Of a stretch of 64,000 nt of DNA, positions 1-10,987 are shown in pieces (within the stretch, counting starts at the first letter, position 1; each line of letters begins with the position of its first letter). The DNA is from Thalassia testudinum (Eukaryota; Streptophyta; Magnoliopsida; Alismatales; Hydrocharitaceae), in contig JAZHRO010000026.1 in the NCBI GenBank assembly GCA_037157565.1, positions 36,206,501-36,270,500 on the forward strand, in the 5' to 3' direction. A model generated the notes under the pieces. That model did not search any database. It was not told the origin of the DNA and saw only the letters and a program-made list of their open reading frames with translations. The translations under genes were made by a program, and so were the position numbers.

Positions 1-984
1 AGCTATGTGGCACAATGGCCACGTGGACAGTCTACGTGGTAGTCTACTCGTGAGTCCAATAAAGTCGTGTGGCCATTAGGTTTTTTGGTGACTTGGTTGC
101 TAAGTTATGGTGGTCAATTATGGCATGTCTTGTTATAGAAATTAGGATTTGATTTTTCTATTTTCCTATTTTTAGTAAGTAGTGATTAGTAACCATTTTC
201 AATGGATTGTAATGGGATTCCTTCTCCATAAATAGAGAGCAATACCCACATTATCTCTTTGAGTTGCAATATTATTCTCTACATTAAACAACTCCCTCTA
301 ACTCTCCTTTTTCTCTCTCGCCAAACCCTCTTTCCTCTCTCAAGTTCCACCGTGGAACCTCCATGCCACATGGGTGTCACTTTGTTGCGCATCTCGACAT
401 GCTTATGTTGAAATATGATGAAGGGCAACATAGATTAGAGGAAGGCATTGTGGGCACTATTATTATTCACATGAACAATAACTTTACTATTTTTGTAGAA
501 TAGAAGGGAGAGAGGAGAGGAGTTTTAGGAACATAAAATATTATTGCAACTCAATTAACATGTAGGTATTGCTCTCCTTTTAAAAATAGAAAACGCAACA
601 AATCCTAATTATCTCTAAAACAAAATTACCACAAGTAGCACAAAACAACCTTGGCATGCAAGCCAAGACCCTAAGGCCATGGTGGCCGACCTCTAGGATA
701 ACTCCATCCCACGTGAACAGTCCATGTGGCATTTATTTAGTTTAAACTCTAACACGGGGGATGGCCCAGACAGAGGTGCCACAGATGACTCGATGAGGTG
801 GTAGACGAAACAGCTAAATGACCAACATATGGAGATTGAAGTAGCCAGTACACTCTCCCTTCCTTGCAATTTCAACAAATCATCTTCTCGGTCAGATTGT
901 CTTAGAAAACACAAGAGACAACATCAAATATAACTCTACAATCGAGTTCCTTTGTCATAGTACTGAGATAGGGTCTTCTCTTCC
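1..984. other. Unassigned left edge, no gene recognised
   Basis: No coding region is recognisable on either strand; the open frames are short and match nothing I know. The stretch contains an inverted repeat (listed separately) and several CACGTG/ACGTGG-like words near 20-60 and 705-730. The right part runs into an antisense Copia gag fragment, so it may be the decayed inner part of element A or older sequence beside it. Confidence 0.4.
140..611. repeat. Imperfect inverted repeat, possible fold-back element
   Basis: The segment around 235-275 reappears in reverse complement around 537-576 (shared words include GCAATACC and GAGTTGCAATA). AATTAGGATTTG near 140-151 matches CAAATCCTAATT near 599-610. 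The arms are collinear but interrupted, with about 260 bases between the best-matching parts. This fits a decayed fold-back element or two inverted copies of one repeat. I see no terminal duplication, so the borders are approximate. Confidence 0.45.
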
Positions 985-1127
985 TGGTGGAGGCATACCA
1001 TATCACTATAGATCTAAAAAACTCGAGTTTTTCTCATGGTAATGCATGTCTCATAGGCTATCCCGCATCTCCCTCGTCATCTTATAGTACATACTTTCAT
1101 CATTTGAAGAATAATGCTATTCATTAT
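985..1127 (-). pseudogene. Copia gag fragment of element A, right of E1 removed
   Basis: Read in reverse complement, 1010-1095 resembles the gag stretch that in other elements here encodes M-Y-Y-(K/P)-x-A followed by a D-x-L block and H-x-x-x-N. The same antisense text occurs at about 13110-13190 in B and 47460-47540 in O. It breaks at 1127, and the matching gag N-terminus resumes at 4844 beyond E1. E1 therefore inserted into this gag. Confidence 0.6.
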
Positions 1128-1272
1128 TGTTGAGTCTTATTACTTATTGTCTTATTATTATTGGTTGATAGACTTCCACTTTTATTTTATGAAGGGCAAT
1201 TTGTATTCTTCCTAGCTCTATATATTGAGAGGTGTGGGCACGAAATAAGACGATTGAACACATTTTCTAACT
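1128..1272 (+). repeat. 5' LTR of E1 with adjoining primer site
   Basis: Starts TGTTGAGTCT and carries CTATATATTGAG as a TATA-like box followed by AGAGGTGTGGG. The segment after it, TTGTATTAGAGC at 1273-1284, is a two-mismatch version of the initiator-Met primer site TTGGTATCAGAGC seen in plant Copia elements. It matches the 3' copy at 4693-4843 over its full length with small indels. Confidence 0.85.
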
Positions 1273-1903
1273 TTGTATTAGAGCAGCAGTTCTATACTGG
1301 TGGTTTGTACCTCTCTTGATTCCCATACTCGTAAAAGAAAAAAAACCAAACAGTAGCACCGAGAGCACTTGGGTCACAGCCACCGTCGCCACTGACCTGC
1401 CAGTTGGCCTGCAGCCACCTTTATGACCAAATCAACACCATCTTGTTGTTGTCAGACCCCAGTCGGTCTTCTTTTCTCGCACGTGCAAATCTTTCCCTCG
1501 TCTCTCTTGCCTCTCTATAGTGCCACGAGGAGCCTCTTAGAGCCTTCTAGTGTTAGCAAAGGGTAACCCTCTCTCTCCAGCCTCATCGTACTTGCTTTAA
1601 CAACACTCCCTAACGTCGCCTCTGCCCTAACGATGCTCCACAACATCGCTTTTGCTTTGTGAGTGCTGCCTAGTACCTGTAGTGCCCTTTATCGTCACCT
1701 AGAGGCCTTAGTGATCACTGTTGGGCTTGGTATGGGTCTCCTATGTAGCCTTAGGTTCGTGGGTGGATTCATAGGCCTTATTGCATGTGTGCAAGGTTCA
1801 CATCTTTGTGCATGAGGTGTTGGTAACTATTTCTTGGAATTTCTAATGATCTGAGATCAAAGATTGTTCCTATTGCTGAGTTAAGGTTTTGGTTGAAGAG
1901 ACA

Positions 1904-2810
1904 ATGGCCTCTGATAGCTTTGAGGTGACATCGGAGCATGTCATACAGACCGAGGCTTATAAGAACCCCTTTTTGGTCCCATGGCGAAGGTGGATAAGAC
2001 CAACTACACTAGATGGTCATAAACCTTCCTTATGACCATGAAAGGCCAAGATAAGGAGCACGTATTACTTTAGCTAGAGCCAGAGAAGACTTGGAAAAAT
2101 GCTCCCTGGAAGAAGGATAATGCAATGGCCTGTGCTTGGATCATGAATTCTGTCATCCCTACGATCGAGGATGAGATTATGTACTATCGGACTGCAAGGA
2201 GATAAGGGATAACCTAAAGAGACATTCTCATGAGAACTTGAGTAAAGTCTTCCAGATCTATCGCAACTTGTCATAGCTATGCCAAGGAAGGATGTATCTT
2301 GTCACAGTATTACTCAACCCTTAAGGGTTTCTTGGAGAAGTACAATGCTTGCCGTTCAATGTGCACATTGCCATCCAAAAGGTTTAACGGAGAGAGGTAG
2401 CCGTGATATAGTTCTTGGCAAGACTTGGACTAAATTACGTTGCAGCGTGATCTTAGTTGCTTACCTTGTCTGAGCTTCCTACTCTGGAGGAAGCATATAG
2501 CAAGATGAGAAAGATCACTGTTTTGCTCACCTCGACTAAGACGATTGGATAAACATCTACACTGGTAGCTACTCAGGCTAGGGGTCATGGTACTACTCCC
2601 ATTTAGGGGAGAGGGAGGGGGTATAGATCCCTTGGGAGAAGACGTCCTACCTGCACCCATTGCAGGAAGCCAGGCCACATGGAGAGCAACTGCTGAACAA
2701 AGCATGGACATCCTCCATCAGCCAAGCAGGCTATTACCTTTGTTAATCGACCGATTGATATGATTTCTGTTCCTAAGGCTAACTATGATGAGTTGCTCCA
2801 ACATCTTACA
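1904..2810 (+). pseudogene. E1 gag, frameshifted
   Basis: The start is taken as ATG 1904, opening M-A-S-D-S-F. Homology to other gags here then continues through several frames: E-x-E-K-T-W-K near 2080, W-I-M-N-S-V-I-P near 2138, and S-E-L-P-T-L-E-E-A near 2466. An intact CCHC zinc knuckle (C-x2-C-x4-H-x4-C) lies at 2652-2693, typical of the nucleocapsid part that binds element RNA. At least four stops or frame changes destroy the protein. Confidence 0.75.
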
Positions 2811-4685
2811 TAGTTGCCTCATGAGGCCCCATCTACGTCTTCTATTGATACTGCTACCTTAGCTACTTCGTCAAGTACCCCCCTTTCGACGTCAACCCCT
2901 ATTTCTCAGGTGAACTCTGACATTTTACAGATTGATCATGTGGTCGTTAGTGATGACACAGCCCTAGTACACGAGGATTATGGACATCAGACTTCTCATC
3001 TTGAGGGAACTGAGGAGACTCTTCCTATGCATTTAGACCTTCCAATTGCTATCAGAAAGGCCCCTCGCAGTTGTACTAGACATCCTATCTCTCATGTGGT
3101 GTCCACAAACTTCCTGGGTGAAGCATATGGTCAATTTTGTAAAGCACTTTCTGCTGAGCAGGTTTCCACCTCCCATCAGCAAGCACTCTTGGACCCGAAG
3201 TAGCGTCAAGCAATGGAGGAAGAGATGGTTGCACCTCATTCACGTGGCAAATGGGACCTTACAGATCTTCCACCTAGTGCATACGTGGTTGGATGCAAGT
3301 GAGTGTTCACCATTAAGTACAACCTGGACGGGATAGTAGCAAGGCACATGGCCGATTTTGTTGCCAAAGGATTCACACAAATATATGACATGGATTTCTT
3401 TGACACCTCTCCAGTGGCTCAACTTCCTACAACACTCATCCTTGTTTCTATGGTTGTGCAAAAAGATTGGCAACTTCATCAACTCGATGTCAAAAATGCC
3501 TTTCTATATGGAGATTTGTAAGAAGAGGTGTACATGTAACAACCTCCTGGGTATGAGTCTAAGGGGGAGTGTTCCAGGGTATGTTGCCTACGCAAGGCCA
3601 TCTACGGCCTGAAGTAGAGCCTTAGAGCCTAGTTTTAGAAACTCCCAAAGGTAGTAGAGACCTTGGGATTTTGTAGATCTCCATCTGATCATTCCTTATT
3701 TGTAAAGAAGACTACACAAGGGGTTGTTATCATGCTAGTATACATGGATGATATCCTTATAGGTGACGACTGCCTTGGAATCAGTAAGGTTAAAAGTTCT
3801 TGGCATACAACTTTGTGATGAAGGACCTTGGGATACTTAGGTACTTCTTGGGTATAGAGGTTGCATGGAGCAAGAAAGGCATTATACTATCACAAAGAAA
3901 GTATGCTCTTAATCTTTTGCAGGAGATCGACATGCTAGGAGCTAAACTTGCAAATATACCCATGGACTCTAAGACACATTTATATGATGAGCAGTCAGAA
4001 TCGGTGGATACCTGTAAGTATAGAGGGCTTGTGGGGAATCTCTTGTACCTAACCATTACATGACTAGATATCTCCTTTACAGTTGGGAAGCTCAACCAAT
4101 TTATGGACAAGGTTACCTGGTAACACTAAGACGCTGCAATGATGGTGTTGAGATACTTGCAGAAATCTACAGGAAAGGGGATTCTGTTCACCAGAGGAAT
4201 GTCTATGGGATTGTTGCATATACTGATATTGATTATGTAAGCTGCTTAGCAGATAGGAAATCAACTACTTGATTTTGCACGTATGTAGCAAGGAATCTAG
4301 TTACATGGAAAACCAAGAAACAAGTTGTGATGTCAAGATCCAGCGCAGAGTTGAATATAGGGTAATGGCTTACACAACTGTTGAGATGATGTAGGTGAGA
4401 TCTCTCCTATCAGACTTACGCATCAATATTGACTCCTTGATGGAGATGAAATGCGACAAGGCTGCGACATACATTGCAAACAATCCTATGTTTCATGCGA
4501 GGACCAAGCATGTTGAGGTAGATTGCCACTACACACGTGACCTGATTCAGAGAGGTCTGATTCACACTACTCATGTGGCCTCAAAGGACTAGGCAACTGA
4601 TATCTTCACCAAGACCCTGGCCCAAAGTCTATTTAACAAATGTTGTTCTAAACTGAACATGATTGACATCTATGCTCCAGCTTGA
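2811..4685 (+). pseudogene. E1 pol remnant: linker, reverse transcriptase, RNase H
   Basis: The linker motif D-L-P-I-A-I-R-K-A-P-R-S-C lies at about 3037-3075. RT follows, with F-F-D-T-S-P-V-A near 3395 and Q-L-D-V-K-N-A-F-L-Y-G-D-L near 3480-3520. The catalytic box is Y-M-D-D (3741-3752); Copia normally has Y-V-D-D. RNase H ends in D-I-Y-A-P-A and a stop at 4683-4685, overlapping the polypurine tract 4682-4692. Stops at 3202, 3520, 3536 and elsewhere inactivate it. No integrase lies between gag and this block. Confidence 0.85.
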
Positions 4686-4692
4686 GGGGGAG

Positions 4693-4843
4693 TGTTGAGT
4701 CTTATTACTTATTATGTCTTATTATTTTTGGTTGATAGACTTCTATAATTTTTTTTATTTTATGCGGGACACTGTATTTATCCTACCTCTATATATTGAG
4801 AGGTGTGGGAACAAAATAATATTATTGAACACATTTTCTAACT
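4693..4843 (+). repeat. 3' LTR of E1
   Basis: Begins TGTTGAGTCT directly after the polypurine tract CTTGAGGGGGAG and ends at the ATTAT target duplication. It is six bases longer than the 5' copy. The two differ by an AT insertion near the start, point changes and length differences in a T-run, so the insertion is not recent. Confidence 0.85.
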
Positions 4844-4848
4844 ATTAT

Positions 4849-5080
4849 CCATGTCCCATACCATAGCATTATCTTTCTTTCATCCATCATATTTTCCTAT
4901 CGTCGCCGTAGGCTAAGGATGTGCTCTTTATCATGACCCTCCATGATCATGAGAAAAATCTATCATTATATAGGGTAACTTAGTCTTATCCAGTTTGATC
5001 ATTGGACCAAAAAATAAGTTCTTGTAAACCCCAATATCAGTCACTTCTAACATGACCTTTGAGAAATTAGATGAAGCCAT
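4849..5080 (-). pseudogene. Element A gag N-terminus
   Basis: The start codon at 5080-5078 opens M-A-S-S-N-F-S. This is the same opening as the other gags in the window (M-A-S-S-x at 13466, 22902 and 47820). It then has L-F-F-G-P-M-I-K-L-D, the block that precedes T-N-Y-x-R-W in related gags. The frame fails near 4960, and the remainder lies at 985-1127 across E1. Confidence 0.65.
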
Positions 5081-5656
5081 CCTACATGCTAATCAAAAGC
5101 CTTAATATGCTAAAAAATTGTCGTGGACGTGATTAAGTCATGAAAATAGGTTGAAATCTCCAAATCTTAACCAAAAATTAACCTAGAATAACCAAGAATG
5201 GGTTGTACTGACCAACTGGCGACACTCCGGTGAGAGGTGAAGATCCGACGAGTCACCGAACCAGGGCAACATTGGGTGACCACCGAGAACTAGTCATAGA
5301 TCGGTGATGGCACCGACAGTAGGCTCCTTGAGCACCTGCTATTGCTGCTAACGCCATTTTTGGGTTTGGGGGGGCGGCGGGGGGGAGGAGGGTCCTCCCG
5401 TCATCGACAAGCACTGATGGTTGGAGGGGACCTCACTAAAGGTGGTGTGTCGATGGGGTGACCCTTCTAATGGTCGGTGGTTGCCAGAAAGTCTGATAAA
5501 AGGTGCTTTGGTGAGGGCTTTCTTTTTTGATGAAGGTGTTTTCAAAGGAAGTTAGGGTTTCTCCTTTGAGTTTTTTTTTTATTTGATGTAGAGAAAAAAA
5601 GAGAGGAAAACAAGGAGGGTACCGGACGTTAGCGTAGGACCGCCACTCCGATACCA

Positions 5657-5782
5657 AGTTAGAAGAAATAAGCAAGGTAATTCACTACGAAATTCTAATC
5701 CTCATTATATAGAGGATTTGGGAAAAGTACAAAGCGGCCTAAAGATAAAAGAAAAAATAACATAGAAACATAAGTCTTAACA
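5657..5782 (-). repeat. 5' LTR of element A
   Basis: In sense it begins TGTTAAGACT and ends ...TTCTAACT just before TTGGTATCGG, a primer-site match. CTATATAATG, reading toward the gag, is a plausible TATA box. Its partner LTR is not in the window. Confidence 0.65.
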
Positions 5783-5978
5783 AAGCATACTTGTACGTAG
5801 TCCACATCAGTCTAATCTGGCTAAGACGGATGACTCTATAGATAATAGTCTTGATATTCCTATTGCCTTGTGTAAGGGCACCCTATCTTGTACCATAAAT
5901 CCCAAGTCTAAGTATATGTCCATGTCTAGCATGATACCTCAATACAAACAATTGTTATTACCCTATCAACTATATGCG
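5783..5978 (+). pseudogene. Copia C pol linker before RT (first fragment)
   Basis: The frame at about 5840-5975 reads S-L-D-I-P-I-A-L-C-K-G-T-L-S-C-T. This is the D-(L/I)-P-I-A-x-x-K-x-x-R-S-C-T motif that precedes RT in all Copia elements of this window. The reading frame is cut by element B at 5979 and resumes as RT at 14072 on the same strand. Confidence 0.7.
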
Positions 5979-6126
5979 GTAGGAGAAAATGATCAACCTT
6001 ATTCCTCAAAAGAACCCAACACCTCTTTATATAGAAAAGAGGTATTAGAAAAATAACAAACATATCCAACATAAAATAGAAAATGACAAAATAAGATAAA
6101 GAGAAACTATAAAGAGTATCTCAACA
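5979..6126 (-). repeat. 3' LTR of element B
   Basis: It shares GTAGGAGAAAATGATCAACC and CACCTCTTTATATAGA with the copy at 13922-14071. In sense it begins TGTTGAGATAC. The polypurine tract beside it (6127-6142) has decayed. Confidence 0.8.
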
Positions 6127-6240
6127 CTTGCCTTCAAGTTGGAGTATAGATATCAATCATATTCAGCTTGGAACAACAGTCATCAAAGGTCGAATGTGGA
6201 AGAGGCTTCGTGAAAATATTAGTTGTCTAGTCATGATAAG
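6127..6240 (-). pseudogene. Element B RNase H C-terminal end
   Basis: In reverse complement this encodes the end of pol: a stretch like C-S-K-L-N-M-I-D-I-Y followed by a stop, the shared C-terminal signature of Copia elements here. The rest of RNase H resumes at 8036 beyond the insert. Confidence 0.65.
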
Positions 6241-8035
6241 TGAATATTTTGTGCGAGAAAATGATTTAAAGTCATTGCGTTGGAGAAAATTCGCTATCAA
6301 ATAATTTTACCGAAACTCTGATGAGTCCCGCGTTGAACACGGGGAGGTAAATGTTTGAATTAAGAAATCCGTGTTTGTTTTATTTGTTTTTTGTGTTTTG
6401 GGATTTTGCATTTTTTTTTGGTAGTTTTATAACAAGAGATCATGTTGTAATATTTCCTATCTAATCTAGTTGCAAAATAATAGAGAGAACAATTATTTCA
6501 TAAAACAAATCACGATTCATTACAACTACTTGCAGAAAATAAAACTATTCTAAAAAGTGATAAAAAGATAAGCGATGAGAGAAATCCTCCTCAATGGTTG
6601 CTTGGAGGACGAGCTACGTTGACAGAGTACCCGGAAGAGAGTGGAGAGGAGCTGGAAGGAGGACAAAGTCGGACGAATTAGGGATAAGACAGGATGGCGT
6701 CGCAGTGGGATCTACTTCCCGAACGTGGTGAGAGAGGAAAAATATTTATTTTCTACTCTAATGGAGCATCCTGAGTTTAGGACCAACTTTTTAGAGCTTT
6801 GGAGGGGGTGAGGAAGTAGGAAGGGATGAAGAAGTGGAGGGGGGGTAGGCTATTTATAAGTGAAGAAATGGGGGCAAAAGGGTCATTTCAAGGCCTTAAA
6901 TTTAATATAAGTCCTTTAGTGACACATGCAAGCGTTCCTAAAGGCTAGAGTGTGGTCGTTGGCACGCATGGAATGGCAGCCATCCGATCAAGATCGCACG
7001 ACTCTGATCAACCCGCTCCTCATGCCCCTTAAGATCACGTTGGATGGGGCATTATCAACTTGGACGGCTCTTATTGAGCGACGTGGCACCTTCATTTCCC
7101 TTCGATGGTGCTCACACGGTCAATTGAGTGGGAGCCTTGTGATTTGAGGATTTTGGTGCTCGCTGGGGCTTGAACCCACGTCCTTCCTTAGGGATAAGGC
7201 ACTCCACTACCACACTATCCCCCACTTTGTGTCAAGAATTTGTAATGGCGATGTGGAGCTCCATGGTCATTGGATCTTGATCCAACGGTCGGGAGGGAAG
7301 GCCTTCCACGGGTGAGGGAAGGCTGTGGTCGGCCTTGGGTGGCTCGAATGATGTCATGTGGCGTGATCTGAACCATCCATCTTCAAATGTACATAGAAGA
7401 TGCTACAGATATCTGATTAGGCCGATTTTCTGACCGTTGGGCTACAATTGTCGATCCAGATTCATCGTATGGTTGGATTCATCTGGAGCCTCGAAATATG
7501 TTGTCCTATCTCCTTCATGTCGTGATGCTCTACCATATGGCACCATCTGAGCTGCCCATCTTTTTTTGCTCATAGGTAGTGCACGGATGTCGGATTGAAT
7601 CAATTTTCACGCCGTTGGGCTACGATCGTCGATTTGAATCCATTCGTGTGGTTGGATTTGTCGTCTGAAGTTCGGATTTTCATCACCTTGCCCCTTGGCC
7701 TTTGGTCTTCTGTGACTTGTACAAAATACTACGGATGTCGGATCGGGGTAATTTCGGAGGTGTTGGACTCCAATCATCACCATGATCACATCCACAAGGT
7801 TTGATCTTCAATCTGAAGCCCAGAAAGATATCGTGTTGTCCGCTAGCAATTAAAATAAGAAAATTAATATACAATTTATACAAATTACTCAAAACGTATG
7901 ACAATGCATGTTATGCAATATTTATAATACATGATGCTCTTATGGACCTAGGAACATGCATAAATAGATATTTTAAGCAAATTAGATGTGTACACATCAC
8001 ATCTGATGTGACATAATAGTATACAACATCCCACG
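6241..8035. mobile_element. Unidentified 1.8 kb insert within element B RNase H
   Basis: Sequence flanking both ends is continuous with Copia RNase H when compared with element O at 43690-43800, so this block is inserted. It has no recognisable transposon protein. It contains a purine-rich leader-like part (6540-6850), a B-box-like GCTTGAACCCACG near 7168-7180, three diverged tandem units (7415-7835) and an AT-rich right end. The style resembles non-coding parts of large LTR elements, but I cannot assign a family or the exact borders. Confidence 0.5.
7415..7835 (+). repeat. Three diverged tandem units of about 160 bp
   Basis: Units start near 7415, 7587 and 7737. The first two share CCGTTGGGCTAC, TCGAT, TTCAT/CATTCGT and GGTTGGATT in the same order. 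The third keeps the opening and the closing words (TCTGAAGCCCAGAAAGAT against TCTGGAGCCTCGAAATAT in the first) but is more diverged. The spacing between equivalent words is about 150-175 bases. The units are not coding. Confidence 0.55.
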
Positions 8036-8700
8036 CTGAATTAGGTCCCTGGTGTAGTGGCAGTCCGCCTTAACATGCTTGGTGCATTCATGAAACATGG
8101 AATTGTTTGCTATATATGTGGTAACCTGATTGTCGCATCTCATCTACATAGGCTCTTCAATATGGGCTCACCTTATCATCTCTGCGACTATCTGGGTCAT
8201 CGCCCTATATTCTGACTCGATATTGGAGCGAGAACTACTCCTTTCTTGCTCCTCTAGGTAACCAAATTACCAGCAACAAATGTGCAAAACCCAGTAGTGA
8301 ATTTTCTGTCAGCAATACATCCTGCATAGTTAGCATCAGAATATCCAACTCTTGTCATGGGAGATCCCTTCTAGAAAAGAATCCCATGTCCAGGTGGTTT
8401 CTTTAGATATATAAGCACCTACATAGATGCCTGCCAGTGTTGCTTAGTCAGCTTCTCCATGAACTAAGCTTTCCAATAGCCAATATCAGGTCTGGTAATC
8501 ATTAGATACAGAAGTTTTCCCACAAGCTGCCTGTAAGCTCTACTGTCAACGTGCTCTGCTTGCTCATCATAAAGGTGAACCTTGGGCACCACAGGAATAT
8601 TTGCTTGTTTGGACCCTAGCATCCCCTGAAAAACATCTAATGCATACTTGTGCTAAAAGAGTATAATTCCCTGTTTGCTTCTAGCCACCTCTACACTAAG
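8036..8700 (-). pseudogene. Element B RNase H, main part
   Basis: Reverse complement shows the block A-N-N-S-M-F-H-E-C-T-K-H-V and D-C-H-Y-T-R-D-L-I near 8050-8120, Y-S-D-A/N-Y-A-G-like text near 8320, and the conserved L-L-Y-L-T-I-T-R-P-D region near 8500. Several stops occur. RNase H removes template RNA during reverse transcription. Confidence 0.7.
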
Positions 8701-9548
8701 GAAATACCAGAGCTGACTCAGGTCCATAACAAACTACTCAGCCCAGGACCTATTGACCTCAATTATTCTGGCTCTGTCGTCATCAATAATAAAGAGATCA
8801 TCAACATAAACAAGTAGTGCCACAATCCCCTTCTCAGTTTTCCTTGTAAATAAAGAATGGTCTGAAGCAGATCTTTGCAAGCCGATCTTTTCTACCATCT
8901 CTAAGAGTTTCTAGAACCACGCTCGTGAACTCTGCTTAAGGCCATCGATGACCTTCAGCCTACACACACACTCCCCCTAAACCTCGAATCTGGGAGGTTG
9001 CTGTATGTATACCTCCTTTTGAAGATTGCCATATAGAAAGGTGTTCTTCACATTGAGCTGGTAAAGCAACCAGTTCTTGTGGGCAGTAACAGAACAAGTA
9101 TCCAGACTATCGACAAGCAAGCAACCAGGGAGAAAGTATCAAAGAAGTCCACCCTATATGTCTGGGTGAACTCCTTTGCGACCAATCGAGCATTGTACCT
9201 TGAAATAGACCTATCAGGATTGTATTTTAGGGCAAAGACCCAACGGGATCCCACTAGGCGAGTACTAGTATGAAGAGGAGTTAGCTCCTAAGTCTGTCTA
9301 CTCCAAAGTGTGGCCATCTCATCCTCCATGGCTTTACGCCATTTTGGATCAAGTAAGGCTTGCTGGTACGTGGAAGGTACCTCTGTAGCAGCTAGTGTTA
9401 TAAGCCCAAAGGTAGTCCCCAAGTTAGCTGTAGACACAACTCCAATCACATGATATTGTGCACAGGAACGGGGAGCCTTCCGAACAGCAATTGGAAGGTC
9501 ATCTTCTAGGACACCATCACCTGGTCCTGCATAATCACCACTAGACAC
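8701..9548 (-). pseudogene. Element B reverse transcriptase
   Basis: Two open stretches are visible. 9548-9288 has D-D-L-P-I-A-V-R-K-A-P-R-S-C and ends in A-L-L-D-P-K-W-R-K-A-M-E-D-E-M. 9254-9048 has V-F-A-L-K-Y-N-P-D-R and A-R-L-V-A-K-E-F-T-Q-T. The catalytic box Y-V-D-D is intact at 8798-8809. A stop at 9286 and frame changes near 9040 and 8950 inactivate it. Confidence 0.8.
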
Positions 9549-10456
9549 AGAATTGTAAGATACCTTAACACATACCTGACTCAGGAAGGATGGTGGATCT
9601 GAAGTAGGGGGTGCACTGCCCGTAGGTAATTGGCAACTGAAAGTAATAGGTGGATCCCTGAATCTCTAGTCATCAGTGCTAGTGTCGGGTGCAGAACTAC
9701 TCACAGGTTCCTGACTGCCACTGTTAGGTGTAGAACTACTCAGGTTTTTGACTGCCACTATCAGGTGTAAGACCAACCTCAGAAACTACAAACTCATCTA
9801 TAAAAATAGGTGGAGCAGGCATATGAGCAAACACAACCTTTGGAACTAACCGTTGTGCTGTAAGAGAGAAATAAGGTAGCGATTCATAGAAAGTAACATC
9901 AACACTCACATAGTGCCTACCAACCATTAGATCAAATCACTGGTACCCCTTCTGTGTCTATGAATAACCAAGGAAGACACTTTACAGCTTTAGGTGACAA
10001 CTTATCTCTCCCTGGTCCTAGTAAGTGCACAAAAGCTACACATCCAAACACACGAGGTGGTAGCTGAAATAAAATCTCTGTCAGGATACAAGACATACCA
10101 TGGCATCCATTCATGTAACATAGAAGATGGCATCCTATTAATAAGAAAACAACTTGTAAGCACATCACCTCAATATAGATGTGGTACACAATAGTGTATT
10201 AGTAGAGTATGAGCCACATCTAATAAATGCTGATGTTTCCTTTCCGCCACACTATTCTGCTATGAGGTGTGAAAGCATGATGTCAGATGTATAATGCCAT
10301 GAGACCTGTAAAAATTCACTAATTGTCAGATCACACAATCTTAGCCATAATAGAAAACTAGTACTTTATTTCTAATAAGAACGTCAATCACATGTCCAAC
10401 ATCGAACCTATTCTTTAACAAAAACAACCATGACAATATAAGTCATCTATGACAAC

Positions 10457-10635
10457 TTAGGAAATAAATCAAATTAGTTATTTGATTAGGTGTTTACTAT
10501 ATTTAAGTCCTAGTTATATTTAGTAAATATTTTATTGTGTTTCTATGTATGCCCTTACCTTTCTCTATGTAAAGAGGGCTAAGGCCTCTCTTTTATTAAT
10601 AACAAAAACCATATATTCTCCCAAATTTCTCTACA
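10457..10635 (+). repeat. 5' LTR of element V
   Basis: Begins TTAGGAAATAAAT; the first two bases of the TGTTAGG seen in the 3' copy are missing. It ends CTCTACA before the primer site. CTCTATGTAAAGAGGGC corresponds to CTCTATATAAAGAGGGC in the 3' copy and marks the promoter region. Confidence 0.8.
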
Positions 10636-10987
10636 CGGTATCAGAGCCATCGATCTTAGTGGTTTAGGGTTTAGAAGAAGGAAACCTAGGGGGTGCCCTC
10701 CAGCAACATTGCCAGCCTCCGACGAGCTACTAGAGAGGCTCTCTCCTCTCCCAACCTCTCCTCTTCCTCCTCTATTCCTCTTCTCTCATTTTTACTCGTT
10801 GCTGTTATCCCTTCGTCATCATCGAAGACAAAAAAAAGACGACACCAGCGCTACCTCGAGCTGAGCACCGGCAAAGGTCCATTGGTGGAGTGGTCGTCGA
10901 GACCCTAGCCTCCAGATCGATCACCTCAGGTGGCCAACTGACAGGCCACGTGCCGCCAAAGAAGCTTCTTTTGATCGGTGTCGCCCT

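Larger units (their letters stand above)
1128..4843 (+). mobile_element. Copia element E1, internally deleted, flanked by attat duplication
   Basis: Two LTRs (1128-1272 and 4693-4843) enclose a primer site (1273-1284), a decayed gag, and RT and RNase H. The 5-bp duplication ATTAT lies at 1123-1127 and 4844-4848. The gag zinc knuckle runs almost directly into the pre-RT linker, so protease and integrase are missing and the element is only about 3.7 kb. Many stops and frameshifts make it non-functional. It sits inside the gag of antisense element A. Confidence 0.85.
4844..5782 (-). mobile_element. Copia element A, 5' portion (LTR, leader, gag N-terminus)
   Basis: In antisense order the parts are: LTR 5657-5782, primer site next to it (GATACCAA at 5650-5657), a leader of about 570 bases with a G-rich run at 5365-5390, and gag starting at 5080. 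The gag is cut by E1 and continues at 1127. No second LTR copy is visible in the window, so the 3' end lies to the left or is lost. The right border abuts Copia C pol, which suggests insertion into C. Confidence 0.7.

Noticed and set aside
6300..6360. Possible hammerhead ribozyme (CTGATGAGTCCC with a following stem and GAAAC nearby)
   Set aside because: The stem after CTGATGA exists, but the obligatory GAAA directly after it is GGTAAA, and GAAAC lies upstream. No second copy occurs in flanking repeats, as a retrozyme would need.
7154..7223. tRNA-like sequence on the minus strand with a B-box and CCA
   Set aside because: A T-arm and anticodon-like hairpin can be drawn, but the acceptor stem does not pair and the D-arm is poor. 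At most a tRNA-derived remnant.
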